Origin: Candidatus Auribacterota bacterium
GTDB lineage: Bacteria > Auribacterota > JAFGBW01 > JAFGJP01
Length of the DNA stretch: 62,567 bases
Direction: 5' to 3'
Assembly (NCBI GenBank): GCA_023144635.1
Contig: JAGLFH010000055.1
Coordinates: 1-62,567 of the forward strand
Shown piece after piece: positions 14,006 through 22,768 of the stretch. The position numbers and the translations under genes are program-made. Below the pieces are notes generated by a model. It ran no database searches, had not been told where the DNA came from, and worked only from the letters and a program-made list of their open reading frames with translations. Position 1 is the first letter of the stretch, and every line of letters starts with the position of its first letter.

Positions 14006-15064
14006 ATGTTTGCTGATATTTTAAAAGAAGAATTTTTAGGGAATACATGTCAAAGCTACTTATACACTCTTGTTTTTTTTATCTGTGGTTTTTTAATTGT
14101 TTTTTTTACAAAAAAAATTGTAATGGAAAGAATGAAAAATCTGGCAAAAAAAACTGCTATAAAGTTTGACGACTTTCTTATAGAAATATCTAAAAAAACC
14201 ATTGTGCCTGTATTGTACTACGGCGTTTTCTATATCAGCATTATTAATCTGACTTTGAATAAAAGCATGGCAAAAACCATCAATGTTCTTGGAACAGTTG
14301 TGCTGACCATATATGGAATAAAATTTTTACTGGCGCTGATAATTTACGGCTTTGAGAGCCTGTACTTAAAAAAAGATAAAAGCGAGGCAAAAAAAGAAGG
14401 GCTTAGAGGAATAAAAACTTTTATAAAAATAATTATCTGGAGCATTGGTCTTATTTTTATGATGGATAACCTTGGCTTTGAAGTAAAAACTGCTCTGGCA
14501 GGGCTTGGTATAAGCGGTATTGCTCTTGCCTTTGCCTCACAAGCAGTATTAGGAGACCTTTTTAGCTACTTTGCAATATTTTTTGATAAACCATTTGAGA
14601 TAGGCGATTTCATTATTGTAGGAGATCTTCTCGGAGTTGTTGAAAAAATAGGAATCAAAACTACCCGCATAAGTTCTTTAAGCGGTGAACAGCTTGTCTT
14701 TTCAAATACTGACCTTACCAATTCACGGATCAGAAATTATAAAAGAATGCAAAAAAGAAGAGTTGTCTTCTCTTTTGGAGTGCTTTACCAAACAACATCA
14801 AAACAGTTAAAGGAAATACCAGGGATTGTTAAAAATATTATTCAAAATACTGAAAATACAGCCTTTGATAGAGCGCACTTTTCTTCCTTCGGAGCATCAA
14901 GCCTTGATTTTGAAGTAGTGTATTATGTGATGGGAAGTGATTATAATAAATACATGGATATTCAGCAGGCAATAAATCTAGACCTTGTGGAAGAACTTGA
15001 AAAAATAAATGTTGAATTTGCATACCCGACTCAGACATTACATGTAAATATGGAGAAAAATTAG
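14006..15064 (+). CDS. MscS-family small-conductance mechanosensitive channel
   Basis: 352 residues. Four hydrophobic N-terminal helices precede the pore-lining helix LAGLGISGIALAFASQAVLGD. The cytosolic beta domain follows (FEIGDFIIVGDLLGVVEKIG, TTRISSLSGEQLVFSN) with the usual C-terminal vestibule. It is longer at the N-terminus than E. coli MscS and closer in layout to the YnaI/YbiO-like group. An AAGGAGG ribosome site lies 17 nt after the activase gene, so both may be co-transcribed. It releases solutes on hypo-osmotic shock. The gene stops directly against a dispersed repeat (GCCATCCTCCTTCGG...). Confidence 0.9.
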   Translation: MFADILKEEFLGNTCQSYLYTLVFFICGFLIVFFTKKIVMERMKNLAKKTAIKFDDFLIEISKKTIVPVLYYGVFYISIINLTLNKSMAKTINVLGTVVLTIYGIKFLLALIIYGFESLYLKKDKSEAKKEGLRGIKTFIKIIIWSIGLIFMMDNLGFEVKTALAGLGISGIALAFASQAVLGDLFSYFAIFFDKPFEIGDFIIVGDLLGVVEKIGIKTTRISSLSGEQLVFSNTDLTNSRIRNYKRMQKRRVVFSFGVLYQTTSKQLKEIPGIVKNIIQNTENTAFDRAHFSSFGASSLDFEVVYYVMGSDYNKYMDIQQAINLDLVEELEKINVEFAYPTQTLHVNMEKN

Positions 15065-15533
15065 CCATCCTCCTTCGGCGGACTTTCAGCACGGACACCG
15101 AGAGCACAGAGAAAAGAGAATTTAGCCGCGAAGGTACGCTAAGCGCGAAGTTTTCATGCTGTGCTTGAAAAGTGTTGAGAGTTAAGTTTTGTTTGTCCTG
15201 AGCAAACAGAGTGAGTCGAAGGGAGTGATGAGTTGAAGATGTTCCCTTCGGAAGCGGATGCTTATATGGTTTTTGCTTGAGTCCTGATTCTTGTGTCTTG
15301 AGTCTGATTTTATAACTTACAGCTTACGACTTATAGCTGCATTTTATAGCCACAGCCTGTCTCGCAGAAGCCTTCTTGTCTAGACGAAGCCTTGTGCGTA
15401 GTTGGAGGCGAAGGCGGAAAGAACACTAAGAAAAGCGTAATCACGAAAACACGAAAGAGAAAGAAAAACACGAAAAAACATGGGGAAAGTCGTAGAGACG
15501 CACGGCTGTAAGTCTTTGTAAAATTAAAAGAAA
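15065..15533. other. Gene-free repeat mosaic before the RAYT gene
   Basis: Begins with the inverted GCTGAAAGTCCGCCGAAGGA element, continues with degenerate short repeats of the CACAGAG / CGCGAAG / GTCGAAGG kind, and ends with a degenerate REP-like palindrome (AGAGACGCACGGC, ~15494-15518). I see no gene. Confidence 0.55.
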
Positions 15534-15677
15534 ATGATTAAAGAAAAATATCAAAATAAATATCTTATTAAATCATTACGATTACCCAATTGGAATTATT
15601 CATCTGTGGGATATTATTTTGTTACAATTAGCACACGTGATAGCGTAAATTATTTTGGGAATATTAAAAATTAATGA

Positions 15678-15695
15678 GACGCGATTTATCGCGTC
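15678..15695 (-). repeat. REP-like palindrome inside the RAYT gene, inverted orientation
   Basis: GACGCGATTTATCGCGTC, the reverse complement of the common core. Flanks extend the stem to AATGAGACGCGA/TCGCGTCTCATT. It introduces the two in-frame stop codons. Confidence 0.85.
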
Positions 15696-15860
15696 TCATT
15701 AACAGAAATTGGTAAAATTGCCGACAAATATTGGCAAAATATACCTACCTATGCACCATTTGTTAAATTAGATGAATATATAATCATGCCAAATCATATC
15801 CATGGAATTCTACAAATTAAATGCGATGATAATAATATTTACAAGAACATTCAACACAAA

Positions 15861-15878
15861 GACGCGATAAATCGCGTC
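15861..15878 (+). repeat. REP-like palindrome inside the RAYT gene, direct orientation
   Basis: GACGCGATAAATCGCGTC with CAAA and TCTACA flanks. With the inverted copy at 15678 it brackets 165 bp of RAYT coding sequence. Confidence 0.85.
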
Positions 15879-16136
15879 TCTACAGGCGGCATAACAAATA
15901 AATACAATCCCATGAATCAAAAATCATTATCAAATGTTATTCGTTGGTATAAAGGGCGTGTATCCTATGAAATTCACAAAAATCATAAAAATATTCATTT
16001 TAACTGGCAGCCAAGGTTTTATGACCATATTATCCGTGACGAACAGTCATTAAATAAAATTCGGGAATATATTCAGAATAATCCAACAAATTTGGAAAAA
16101 GATTCAGAATATTTAAACACCAATCGTAAATATTGA

Positions 16137-16385
16137 TATTAATGTTTACAGAGACGCGATAAATCGCGTCTCTACATACGTTTTTCTCTTTTATCCTTTT
16201 CAATCTGCGTTTATCTGCGTCCAATTCCTTTTTCTTCGCGCTTCTTCGCGGATAACTGCTTCGCAAGGTACTAGGTGTTAGGTTTTTGGTGCTAGCTAGA
16301 ACCCAGGATCTAAAACCTTCTTTTAAACTCTGTGTTCTCTGTGCCCTCTGTGGCAAATTTTCTTTTTCTCCTTTTTTATACCTTA
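16137..16385. other. Repeat-filled leader of the ABC operon
   Basis: Contains a REP-like palindrome (16153-16170), a CTGCGTTTATCTGCG repeat (~16207), a GGTACTAGGT...GCTAGCTAGAACCCAGGA element (16267-16310) that recurs at 27238-27300, and a CTCTGTG-rich stretch. The open frame on the minus strand across it is not a gene. Confidence 0.55.
16153..16170 (+). repeat. REP-like palindrome GACGCGATAAATCGCGTC
   Basis: Exact core with TCTACATAC downstream, as at 19775. It sits just after the RAYT stop codon. Confidence 0.85.
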
Positions 16386-16415
16386 TTGATTTTGTTAATA
16401 TGTTTCTGTTATAAT
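16386..16415 (+). promoter_or_regulatory. Promoter of the ABC transporter operon
   Basis: TTGATT (16386-16391), 18-nt spacer, TATAAT (16410-16415). A GAGGAA ribosome site follows at about 16433 before the ATG at 16447. Confidence 0.55.
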
Positions 16416-16446
16416 AAGTGACAATATTATTAGAGGAACGGTTACT

Positions 16447-17304
16447 ATGCTTAATACTGAAAACATGCTTGAGTGCAAAAAGCTTACAAGGACATATAAT
16501 GTCTTTCTTCAAAAAAAGGTATTTGCACTGCAAAACATAAATCTTGAGATCAAAAAAGGGGAGGTTTTTGCGCTTATCGGACCAAACGGATCTGGTAAAA
16601 CTACTCTTTTTAAAATACTGCTTGGATTTATAACAAGATTTTCCGGTGAATTTATTTTAAACGGAAGCCGAAATGGAGAAGACCTTAAAATAAAGGAAAA
16701 AATCGGTTTCGTAGCAGAACAGCCTTATTTTTATCCTGACCTTAACTTTGCAGAAGCTATTAAATTTTGCGGCTCTTTCTATTCAAATAAAGAAATAGTA
16801 AAAAAAGAAAATATAGAAAAGCTTATATTAAAAGTTCAAATGGAAGAGCATAGCAAAAAGAAAATAAGCGAATACTCAAAAGGAATGCTTCAGCGGTTAT
16901 CTATTGCAAGTGCTATTATAAATGACCCTGATCTTCTAATAATGGACGAACCCACTTCAGGGCTAGATCCATTTGTCGGAGATGAAATAAAGAACATAAT
17001 ACTTGATCTTAAAAAGCAGGGTAAGACAATAATAATTTCATCACATTTGATGAGCCATACACAGGATGTTTGTGACAGCATAGGAATTCTTTATAAAGGA
17101 AAGCTTGTAAAAACCGGAACACTTGATGATATTACCCGAACATCAGATCAAGGTATTGCTATTTTTGAAACGGAAAATAAAGAGATTGATTTCTGGCAGG
17201 ATTCATTTAAAAAAGCAGGCATAAAATTAAAAAGCATTGATTATCTTAAAAATGACCTCGAAGAATCTCTCAAATTAATTGTCGATAGGGAAAAAGAAAA
17301 ATGA
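16447..17304 (+). CDS. ABC transporter ATP-binding protein
   Basis: 285 residues with Walker A GPNGSGKTTLF, signature YSKGMLQRLS, Walker B LLIMDEPTSGLDP and the switch histidine in SSHLMSH. It belongs to the CcmA/NatA-like group that pairs with ABC-2 permeases. The C-terminal ~70 residues after the switch (from about 216) are the variable tail of this class. The next gene, a membrane permease, overlaps by ATGA, so together they form an export or membrane-maintenance system. The substrate cannot be read from the sequence. Confidence 0.9.
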   Translation: MLNTENMLECKKLTRTYNVFLQKKVFALQNINLEIKKGEVFALIGPNGSGKTTLFKILLGFITRFSGEFILNGSRNGEDLKIKEKIGFVAEQPYFYPDLNFAEAIKFCGSFYSNKEIVKKENIEKLILKVQMEEHSKKKISEYSKGMLQRLSIASAIINDPDLLIMDEPTSGLDPFVGDEIKNIILDLKKQGKTIIISSHLMSHTQDVCDSIGILYKGKLVKTGTLDDITRTSDQGIAIFETENKEIDFWQDSFKKAGIKLKSIDYLKNDLEESLKLIVDREKEK

Positions 17305-18068
17305 GATGTGTCTGGAATATTTGTAAAAATGAGATAAAGCATTCTCTTAACAATAAGATGATATTTCTTTTCATTTTATTTAGCCTTTTTGCTGTTCCCT
17401 TTATGAATATCTTTAATTTTTTCAGCAGCGGAACCGAAATGAAAATAATAAAAGATATTACTTTTTCTCTTGTTTCAACAATAGGAATAATTGTTTCTAT
17501 TTTTTATCCAATATATTCAATAAAAGAAGATCTTGAGAGAAAATATATTTATAATATATTTTCTCGTCCAGTTTCACGTATAAATTATATTATAGGCAAA
17601 TATGTGGGACTTTGCCTTGTTGTTACAATAATCTGTTTTTTGAATTTTGTTGTTCTGTATACTTTTCTTACATTAAAAGGGGCTGAGATAACTTTAAGCT
17701 TTATTTTTGCATCATTTATACTGATGATGAAGTTTTACATAATGATAGCAATAAGCATTTTTCTTTCCTTAACGCAATTATCTATACATATATGTAATAT
17801 CACTTCTATTTTTATTTTTGTTATTGGTGCAGTAAAAAACTACATTCAATCTGCTATTCAGTTAGCGGATCCTACTTTTGAAATAAAACTTGCAAAAAAG
17901 ATACTTCTGGTCTTTCCTAATTTTCAGATCTTTGATGTTTATGAGAAAATTATTGTTGGCCAAGCTTTTAGTCTAGATGTTTTTACAAAAACAATAATAT
18001 ATGCATGCTGTTATATCTTAAGTTTCTTCTTCTTGACCTGTTTAATAATAAGAAAAAAAGAAGTATAA
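17301..18068 (+). CDS. ABC-2 type transporter permease
   Basis: 255 residues with six hydrophobic segments. A first helix near residue 20 (MIFLFILFSLFAVPFMNIF) and the cytoplasmic stretch EDLERKYIYNIFSRPVSR, typical of ABC-2 permeases of the NatB/YhhJ kind, are visible. Its start overlaps the ATPase stop (ATGA) and its stop overlaps the next start (TAATG). It is the membrane half of the transporter encoded with the preceding gene. Confidence 0.85.
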   Translation: MRCVWNICKNEIKHSLNNKMIFLFILFSLFAVPFMNIFNFFSSGTEMKIIKDITFSLVSTIGIIVSIFYPIYSIKEDLERKYIYNIFSRPVSRINYIIGKYVGLCLVVTIICFLNFVVLYTFLTLKGAEITLSFIFASFILMMKFYIMIAISIFLSLTQLSIHICNITSIFIFVIGAVKNYIQSAIQLADPTFEIKLAKKILLVFPNFQIFDVYEKIIVGQAFSLDVFTKTIIYACCYILSFFFLTCLIIRKKEV

Positions 18069-18832
18069 TGACTACCGTTAGTAAAAAATGTATTTCTCTT
18101 GCACAAAATATTATATTTGTTTTTTTAGTCATTTATCTTATGTCTGCTGCAGTCTTTATAGAAAATGATATAGTTCTTTCAAAGCTATGGAGAACTTCAA
18201 GCCTCAACTCTCCCATTTTTAATAAGAGACAAGCATTCATAGTAATATCTCAAAGTGCTTTCACTCCTGGGCTTCGCAGCATCATGGCAGATTTCATGCA
18301 TGTTAAACTTCATGATGCCTGGCATGAAGGAAGATGGTTTAGAATAATACCCTATGTGGAATCTATCCTTATTCTGCAACCAGAATGGCTGGATGGATGG
18401 GAAATAGGTGCCTGGCATATGTCAACAAATATTCCCTCTGCTATTTCCGGATCTCCTTTTTTGACTAAGGAAGATAAGAAAAAAGAAATAAATATATGGA
18501 TGAAAAAAGCTGAAAACTTACTAAAAAGCGGGTGTATTATTAATAATGATTCCTATCGTCTTTTTTTCTATTTAGGATGGTTTTATTTTTTTAATATAGA
18601 GGATTACGATAATGCAATTTTGTATTTTGAAAAAGCAAAAAAGCGCCCAGATCATGATTGGCACGTAGAAAGACTGATTGCTCACACTTATAAGAAAAAA
18701 GGAGAAAAGAAAAAAGCTCTTAAAATGTTTAGAGCACTTCTTGCAGATGAAAGTTATCATAATAATAGTGAGACTAAAATGAAAAGTCTAAAAAATAATA
18801 TATCGTCCTTAGAAAAGGAGCTGTTCCAATGA
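18068..18832 (+). CDS. Membrane-anchored TPR-like protein of the ABC operon
   Basis: About 254 residues. One N-terminal transmembrane helix (NIIFVFLVIYLMSAAVFI) is followed by a periplasmic part with a helical region (FRIIPYVESILILQPEW, DGWEIGAWHMS) and two clear tetratricopeptide-like repeats (YRLFFYLGWFYFFNIEDYDNAILYFEKA; WHVERLIAHTYKKKGEKKKALKMF). The frame is open upstream to 18005, but ATG 18068 overlaps the permease stop as TAATG and gives a sensible membrane anchor. No family name is recognised. A role as a periplasmic partner of the ABC transporter is inferred only from the coupled order. Confidence 0.7.
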   Translation: MTTVSKKCISLAQNIIFVFLVIYLMSAAVFIENDIVLSKLWRTSSLNSPIFNKRQAFIVISQSAFTPGLRSIMADFMHVKLHDAWHEGRWFRIIPYVESILILQPEWLDGWEIGAWHMSTNIPSAISGSPFLTKEDKKKEINIWMKKAENLLKSGCIINNDSYRLFFYLGWFYFFNIEDYDNAILYFEKAKKRPDHDWHVERLIAHTYKKKGEKKKALKMFRALLADESYHNNSETKMKSLKNNISSLEKELFQ

Positions 18833-19557
18833 TATTCGCGATCCTTAGTGATATACACGGAAACATGGAAGCACTGGAAGCTGTCTTTAAGCATGCAGAA
18901 AGGCATCCTATTGACCGTTTCTTATGTCTTGGAGATATTGTAGGATACGGCGCAAACCCAAAAGAATGCTTAAATAGAATTAAAAGTTTTGAAGACATTG
19001 TCTGTGCAGGAAACCATGACCATGCAGTTACAGAGTTAACAGACACATCATATTTTAATCCATATGCAAGAAAAGCTGTCCACTGGACAATATCACAGCT
19101 TGATGAGGAAGATATCGCTTACATAAATTCTTTGCCTTATATATATGAAGAAGATACTTTTTATACTGTGCATGCCAATCTGGCAAAGCCTGAACTGTGG
19201 GGATATATTTTTGATGATTTTGATGCTAGCACCAACTTTTTTATAATGAAAAAAAACATATGTTTTATAGGTCATTCTCATGTTCCTCTGGCCTTTGAAA
19301 AAAAAGAAGATATAATAAAACCACATTACGGTGCAGAAAAAATATTGATTGATGAAAACTGCAAATATATAGTCAACGTAGGCAGTGTTGGACAACCCAG
19401 GGATGGTGATCCCCGCGCAAGCTATTGCATTATGGATACTGAAGCCAAAACTATAGTGTGGCACCGTGTTATTTATGATGTTGCAAAAGCCCAGAAAAAG
19501 ATCATTAATGCCGGTCTTCCAAGCTTTCTTGCTGATAGACTTGCAATGGGTAGATGA
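18829..19557 (+). CDS. Calcineurin-like metallophosphoesterase (YfcE/MJ0936-like)
   Basis: 242 residues with the full metallophosphatase motif set: LSDIHGN (D8, H10), LGDIVGYG, AGNHDHA, VHANL, and GHSHVPLAFE near 160. This is the Metallophos_2 type that covers small phosphodiesterases and Ap4A-hydrolase-like enzymes. The ATG overlaps the TPR gene stop (ATGA), making it the last gene of a four-gene operon. The substrate is not evident. Confidence 0.9.
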   Translation: MIFAILSDIHGNMEALEAVFKHAERHPIDRFLCLGDIVGYGANPKECLNRIKSFEDIVCAGNHDHAVTELTDTSYFNPYARKAVHWTISQLDEEDIAYINSLPYIYEEDTFYTVHANLAKPELWGYIFDDFDASTNFFIMKKNICFIGHSHVPLAFEKKEDIIKPHYGAEKILIDENCKYIVNVGSVGQPRDGDPRASYCIMDTEAKTIVWHRVIYDVAKAQKKIINAGLPSFLADRLAMGR

Positions 19558-19587
19558 TTAAAGACCTCGCAGGAAGGCAACTTCGCA

Positions 19588-19603
19588 CCCACCTACGAGG
19601 TGG
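19588..19603. repeat. Palindrome CCCACCTACGAGGTGG
   Basis: Short hairpin in the gap after the phosphoesterase. Its reverse complement forms the inner stem of the hairpin at 62173-62213, so it is another dispersed palindrome family. It could act as a weak terminator here but has no T-run. Confidence 0.5.
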
Positions 19604-19619
19604 ATTTCTAAGGTGTAGA

Positions 19620-19792
19620 GGCGCGATTTATCGCGTCTATGTAAAAGGTAAAATTGCCGACAAATATTGACAAAATATACTACCTATGCACCATTTGTTA
19701 AATTAGATGAATATATAATCATGCCAAATCATATCCATGGAATTCTACAAATTAAATATAAAGAACATCCCAAAGACGCGATAAATCGCGTC
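19620..19792. repeat. REPIN-like module: inverted REP pair around a RAYT gene fragment
   Basis: An inverted REP-like core (19620-19637, one mismatch) and a direct core (19775-19792, exact) enclose ~135 bp almost identical to the middle of the RAYT gene at ~15710-15820 (GTAAAATTGCCGACAAATATT, ... through the HIHGIL codons), with a small internal deletion and a TGG-to-TGA change. The same REP - RAYT middle - REP order exists inside the RAYT gene, so this unit appears to have moved as a block. From 19793 to 19987 I see only degenerate repeats. Confidence 0.8.
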
Positions 19793-19987
19793 TCTACATA
19801 CTTTTTCTGTCTTTTGCTTTTGAGTTTGTTTTGATCTTTTGAACATTGTTTTTTCGTGCTTTCCTTTTATTTTCGTGTTTTCCCTTCGATAAACTCAGGA
19901 CAAGCGTGATTGTTTTTTTTGTTTTTTCTTTTCCTTGCGTCTTGCGTCCTGAGTGAAGTCGAAGGGGTGTCTTTTCTAATTAATGTC

Positions 19988-20016
19988 TTTAAATAATACG
20001 TTATATTTTATATAAT
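19988..20016 (+). promoter_or_regulatory. Putative promoter of the histidine kinase operon
   Basis: TTTAAA (19988-19993), 17-nt spacer, TATAAT (20011-20016). The ATG is at 20028, giving a very short leader with only AAAGAAA as a ribosome site. Confidence 0.4.
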
Positions 20017-20027
20017 ATATAAAGAAA

Positions 20028-22007
20028 ATGGCTAAGAAAAATAAACCTCAAGATATAATTGATTCTTCTCTTCTGTTTGATAGCAATGATCTTCAAATAG
20101 ATGATAAAGCTGTTCTGTCTGCTTTAGAAGAAAGATCTTTCAGCTATGGAATTGAATGTGGCTTAAAGGGAACATTAGACCGTTTCATTTATTTTGCAAA
20201 AATATCCCAGGAAATAATTGAAGTTTTGTACGAAAATATTAAGCTTGAAGCCATTAGCATTTATGAGAAAGAAAATTGCCGAATAAATGTATTTCCTTTA
20301 AAAAACCTGTCAAATAATTACCTTAATAAAATTGAAGAAAAAGTATTATCATGTGCTCATGAAAAGAAAAAACATATTAAAATCGAGACGAATACACATT
20401 CTAATATCAAAGTAGAGGATTTTAAAACTAAAGCTATTACCTCTTTTAAAAAACACATTTGTATCCCCATAGATTTCAAATACGAACACTACAGTTTTAT
20501 TTCCATTTTCAGCAGTGATCCTGACTTTGAGAAAAAAATAAAAGGCCAGCAGTTCCGTGCAGTGCTAACTCGTGCATGCAAAATAATAATAAAAGTATCA
20601 GAGATAATCAACAGCGAACATGATAAGACAAACAAGATAATTGAAGACATGTCTGAAGGCATAATCCTTTTTAAAGAAGGGGAAGAAATAAGTATTATAA
20701 ATACTGCTGCAAAAAAAATACTCGGTCTTCCGCGTAAAGGTGTTATTGATTCTACAAAAAAAGAATTTGTAAAAATGATCTTCCTTTCAATGTTAAATGA
20801 GTTCCGCTCTGCAAGTGAATCAGTTGAAAAAGAAATAAAGTTGAGCTATCCTGAGGAAAAGATCTTAAAAATATATGTCTCTCCTACCGGAGAAGACCAA
20901 AAAGATGCACTTATACTTATCCGTGATATAACACAGTTTAAGGAAGTAGACAGGCTGAAAAATGAAATAATTTCTACAGTATCACATGAACTGAGAACTC
21001 CGCTGACCGCAATTGATACTATGATAAATAATATGCGTCTCGGTATAACAGGCGCTTTATCGGATAAGCAAAAGGAGTACTTAAGCAGGATCAAGTCCAA
21101 TATTGATAGGCTCGCATCTCTTATAAATAATTTTCTTGATATATCAAAACTAGAATCAGGGAAAATAACTCTATTAAAAGATTTTTACACGATTGAAGAA
21201 ATATTCGATGAAGTAATTAAATTGCTTCAAGATCAATTGCATAACAAAAAAATATCCATTAAAAAGAAAATATCAAAAAAAATAGACTGGGCATATATTG
21301 ATAAAGAACGGATGGAACAAGTCCTGATAAACCTCATATATAATGCTGTTAAGTTCACTCATGTTGGCGGAACCATTCAAGTAAAAACATCACTGACAAA
21401 ACAAAAAACTCTCCGTATAGATATTATAGATAATGGTATAGGTATTGAAAAAGATGAGTTAACGCGTATTTTTCAAAAATTCAGCCAGCTCGGACGTGTA
21501 TACGGCGCAGGAGAAAAAGGAACCGGACTGGGACTTGCTATTTGTAAAAAAATAACAGAAATGCATTCCGGACGTATCTATGTAAAATCACCTCCTGACA
21601 TAAAAAATTGGCCAAAAGGAAGTCAATTTGTACTTGAAATACCTATTATCAATGAAAATACAATACTCCAAAAGATTATAAATAGCGAAATTGAAAAAGC
21701 TAGTGAGGGAAGTAAAGAATTCTCGGTAATAAGCCTTATTTACCCCCAAAAGCTATCAATTGATAAGTTAAAGGATTTTGTCGCTCAAAATAAAGATTCT
21801 ATTAAGCGTACAACAGATATATTATTTCATTTTCCTAAAAGCCATAAAATGTATATAATATTACAATGTAAGAGTAAAGAACTTAAAAAGATAACGGCTA
21901 GGATCAAACGCCTTAATAATAATAAAAATGCTGTTTTAAAGACTTATGTATATCCAAAAGATTTTATAGATGGTAATGACTTTATAAAAAAAGTGGAAAA
22001 ATTATGA
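20028..22007 (+). CDS. Sensor histidine kinase (GAF-like, PAS-like, HisKA, HATPase)
   Basis: 659 residues with no transmembrane helix, so cytoplasmic. Residues ~40-190 look GAF-like. ~200-300 are PAS-like (IIEDMSEGIILFKEG, INTAAKKILGL). ~310-380 form the HisKA domain with phospho-acceptor histidine in STVSHELRTPLT. ~420-545 form the ATPase with N box LINLIYNAVKFTH, G1 DNGIGI and G2 GTGLGLAI. About 110 residues follow the ATPase (EIEKASEGSKEFSVISLIY...), an unusual extension of unknown role. It overlaps a receiver gene (ATGA), followed by a second receiver and the pilus ATPase PilB, so it probably controls pilus or secretion activity. Confidence 0.9.
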   Translation: MAKKNKPQDIIDSSLLFDSNDLQIDDKAVLSALEERSFSYGIECGLKGTLDRFIYFAKISQEIIEVLYENIKLEAISIYEKENCRINVFPLKNLSNNYLNKIEEKVLSCAHEKKKHIKIETNTHSNIKVEDFKTKAITSFKKHICIPIDFKYEHYSFISIFSSDPDFEKKIKGQQFRAVLTRACKIIIKVSEIINSEHDKTNKIIEDMSEGIILFKEGEEISIINTAAKKILGLPRKGVIDSTKKEFVKMIFLSMLNEFRSASESVEKEIKLSYPEEKILKIYVSPTGEDQKDALILIRDITQFKEVDRLKNEIISTVSHELRTPLTAIDTMINNMRLGITGALSDKQKEYLSRIKSNIDRLASLINNFLDISKLESGKITLLKDFYTIEEIFDEVIKLLQDQLHNKKISIKKKISKKIDWAYIDKERMEQVLINLIYNAVKFTHVGGTIQVKTSLTKQKTLRIDIIDNGIGIEKDELTRIFQKFSQLGRVYGAGEKGTGLGLAICKKITEMHSGRIYVKSPPDIKNWPKGSQFVLEIPIINENTILQKIINSEIEKASEGSKEFSVISLIYPQKLSIDKLKDFVAQNKDSIKRTTDILFHFPKSHKMYIILQCKSKELKKITARIKRLNNNKNAVLKTYVYPKDFIDGNDFIKKVEKL

Positions 22008-22384
22008 GTAAGAAGAAAACAGTACTTGTTATTGATGATGATGAAAGTTTGCGCAAAATGCTTCAAATGAGATTCTCGTTCAGCGATTACAAGGTTGTTA
22101 CTGCTGAAAGCGGAGAAAAAGCATTTGATGTAATTAATAAATGCAAGCCTGAACTTATTCTGCTTGATATTGCTATGCCGGATATGGATGGCTACGAAGT
22201 CTGCAAGATACTAAAAGATAATCCTGAAACCCGAGATATTCCTATAGTATTTCTTACTGCAATAGGAGGGAATATAGAGAATAAGCTCCAAAGTTTGATG
22301 GTAGGAGGTGTAGATTATATACAAAAGCCTTTTGACGGCTCAGATCTTTTAAAAAGAATTGAAAAAATATTAGATGGAGGTTGA
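22004..22384 (+). CDS. Single-domain response regulator 1
   Basis: 126 residues, a lone receiver domain. Acidic pair VIDDDE, phospho-acceptor aspartate in LILLDIAMPDMDGYEV, switch threonine in FLTA, lysine in DYIQKPF. There is no output domain, so it signals by protein contact (CheY/DivK-like). Its start overlaps the kinase stop, making the kinase its likely phosphodonor. Confidence 0.9.
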   Translation: MSKKKTVLVIDDDESLRKMLQMRFSFSDYKVVTAESGEKAFDVINKCKPELILLDIAMPDMDGYEVCKILKDNPETRDIPIVFLTAIGGNIENKLQSLMVGGVDYIQKPFDGSDLLKRIEKILDGG

Positions 22385-22385
22385 A

Positions 22386-22766
22386 GTGACTGATAAGCCA
22401 AAAAAGAAAATACTTGTTGTTGACGATGAACCGGATATTGTTACTGGTATAAGTGACCGTCTGGCTTTTGAAGGATATGAAGTTATAACAGCCAATGATG
22501 GTCAAACCGCTCTTTCCATTGCAAGAGAGAAAAATCCTGATCTTATTGTCCTTGATATTATGCTTCCTAAAATCGATGGATTTAAAGTATGCCGTCTTCT
22601 TAAGTTTGACAAAAAGAAGAAGCATATTCCCATCATTATGTTAACAGCAAAAACACAGGAAACAGATATAAAGACCGGAAAAGACATGAAAGCTGATGAA
22701 TATATATGCAAGCCGTTTGATCAGGATGAATTGATTAAATCAATTAAAAAACATCTGAAGGAGTAA
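22386..22766 (+). CDS. Single-domain response regulator 2
   Basis: 126 residues, a second lone receiver: LVVDDEPDI, LIVLDIMLPKIDGFKV, MLTAKT, EYICKPFD. The frame has an ATG at 22374 inside the preceding gene, but a GTG at 22386 with GGAGG just upstream (22377) gives the standard start, so I use it. Two tandem receivers after one kinase suggest a branched or phosphate-sink arrangement. It ends 2 nt before the PilB gene. Confidence 0.9.
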   Translation: MTDKPKKKILVVDDEPDIVTGISDRLAFEGYEVITANDGQTALSIAREKNPDLIVLDIMLPKIDGFKVCRLLKFDKKKKHIPIIMLTAKTQETDIKTGKDMKADEYICKPFDQDELIKSIKKHLKE

Positions 22767-22768
22767 TT

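Larger units (their letters stand above)
15534..16136 (+). pseudogene. REP-associated tyrosine transposase (RAYT), interrupted by its own REP-like palindromes
   Basis: Y1/HUH transposase of the IS200-like RAYT group. The N-terminal part (LRLPNWNYSSVGYYFVTIST) and the rest (EIGKIADKYW, MPNHIHGIL with the HxH metal pair, WQPRFYDHIIRD, IREYIQNNP) are in the same frame. A REP-like palindrome at 15678-15695 brings in TAA TGA (15672-15677), splitting the product. A second palindrome at 15861-15878 inserts the in-frame residues KDAINRVSTGG. A third copy lies 16 bp after the stop. An ATG at 15786 could express the distal part only. RAYTs mobilise REP sequences, so the gene probably spread these palindromes and was then damaged by them. 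Confidence 0.8.

Noticed and set aside
16030-16533. Minus-strand open frame of 167 codons
   Set aside because: It runs antisense to the RAYT end, repeat DNA and the start of the ABC gene. The sequence is repeat-derived.
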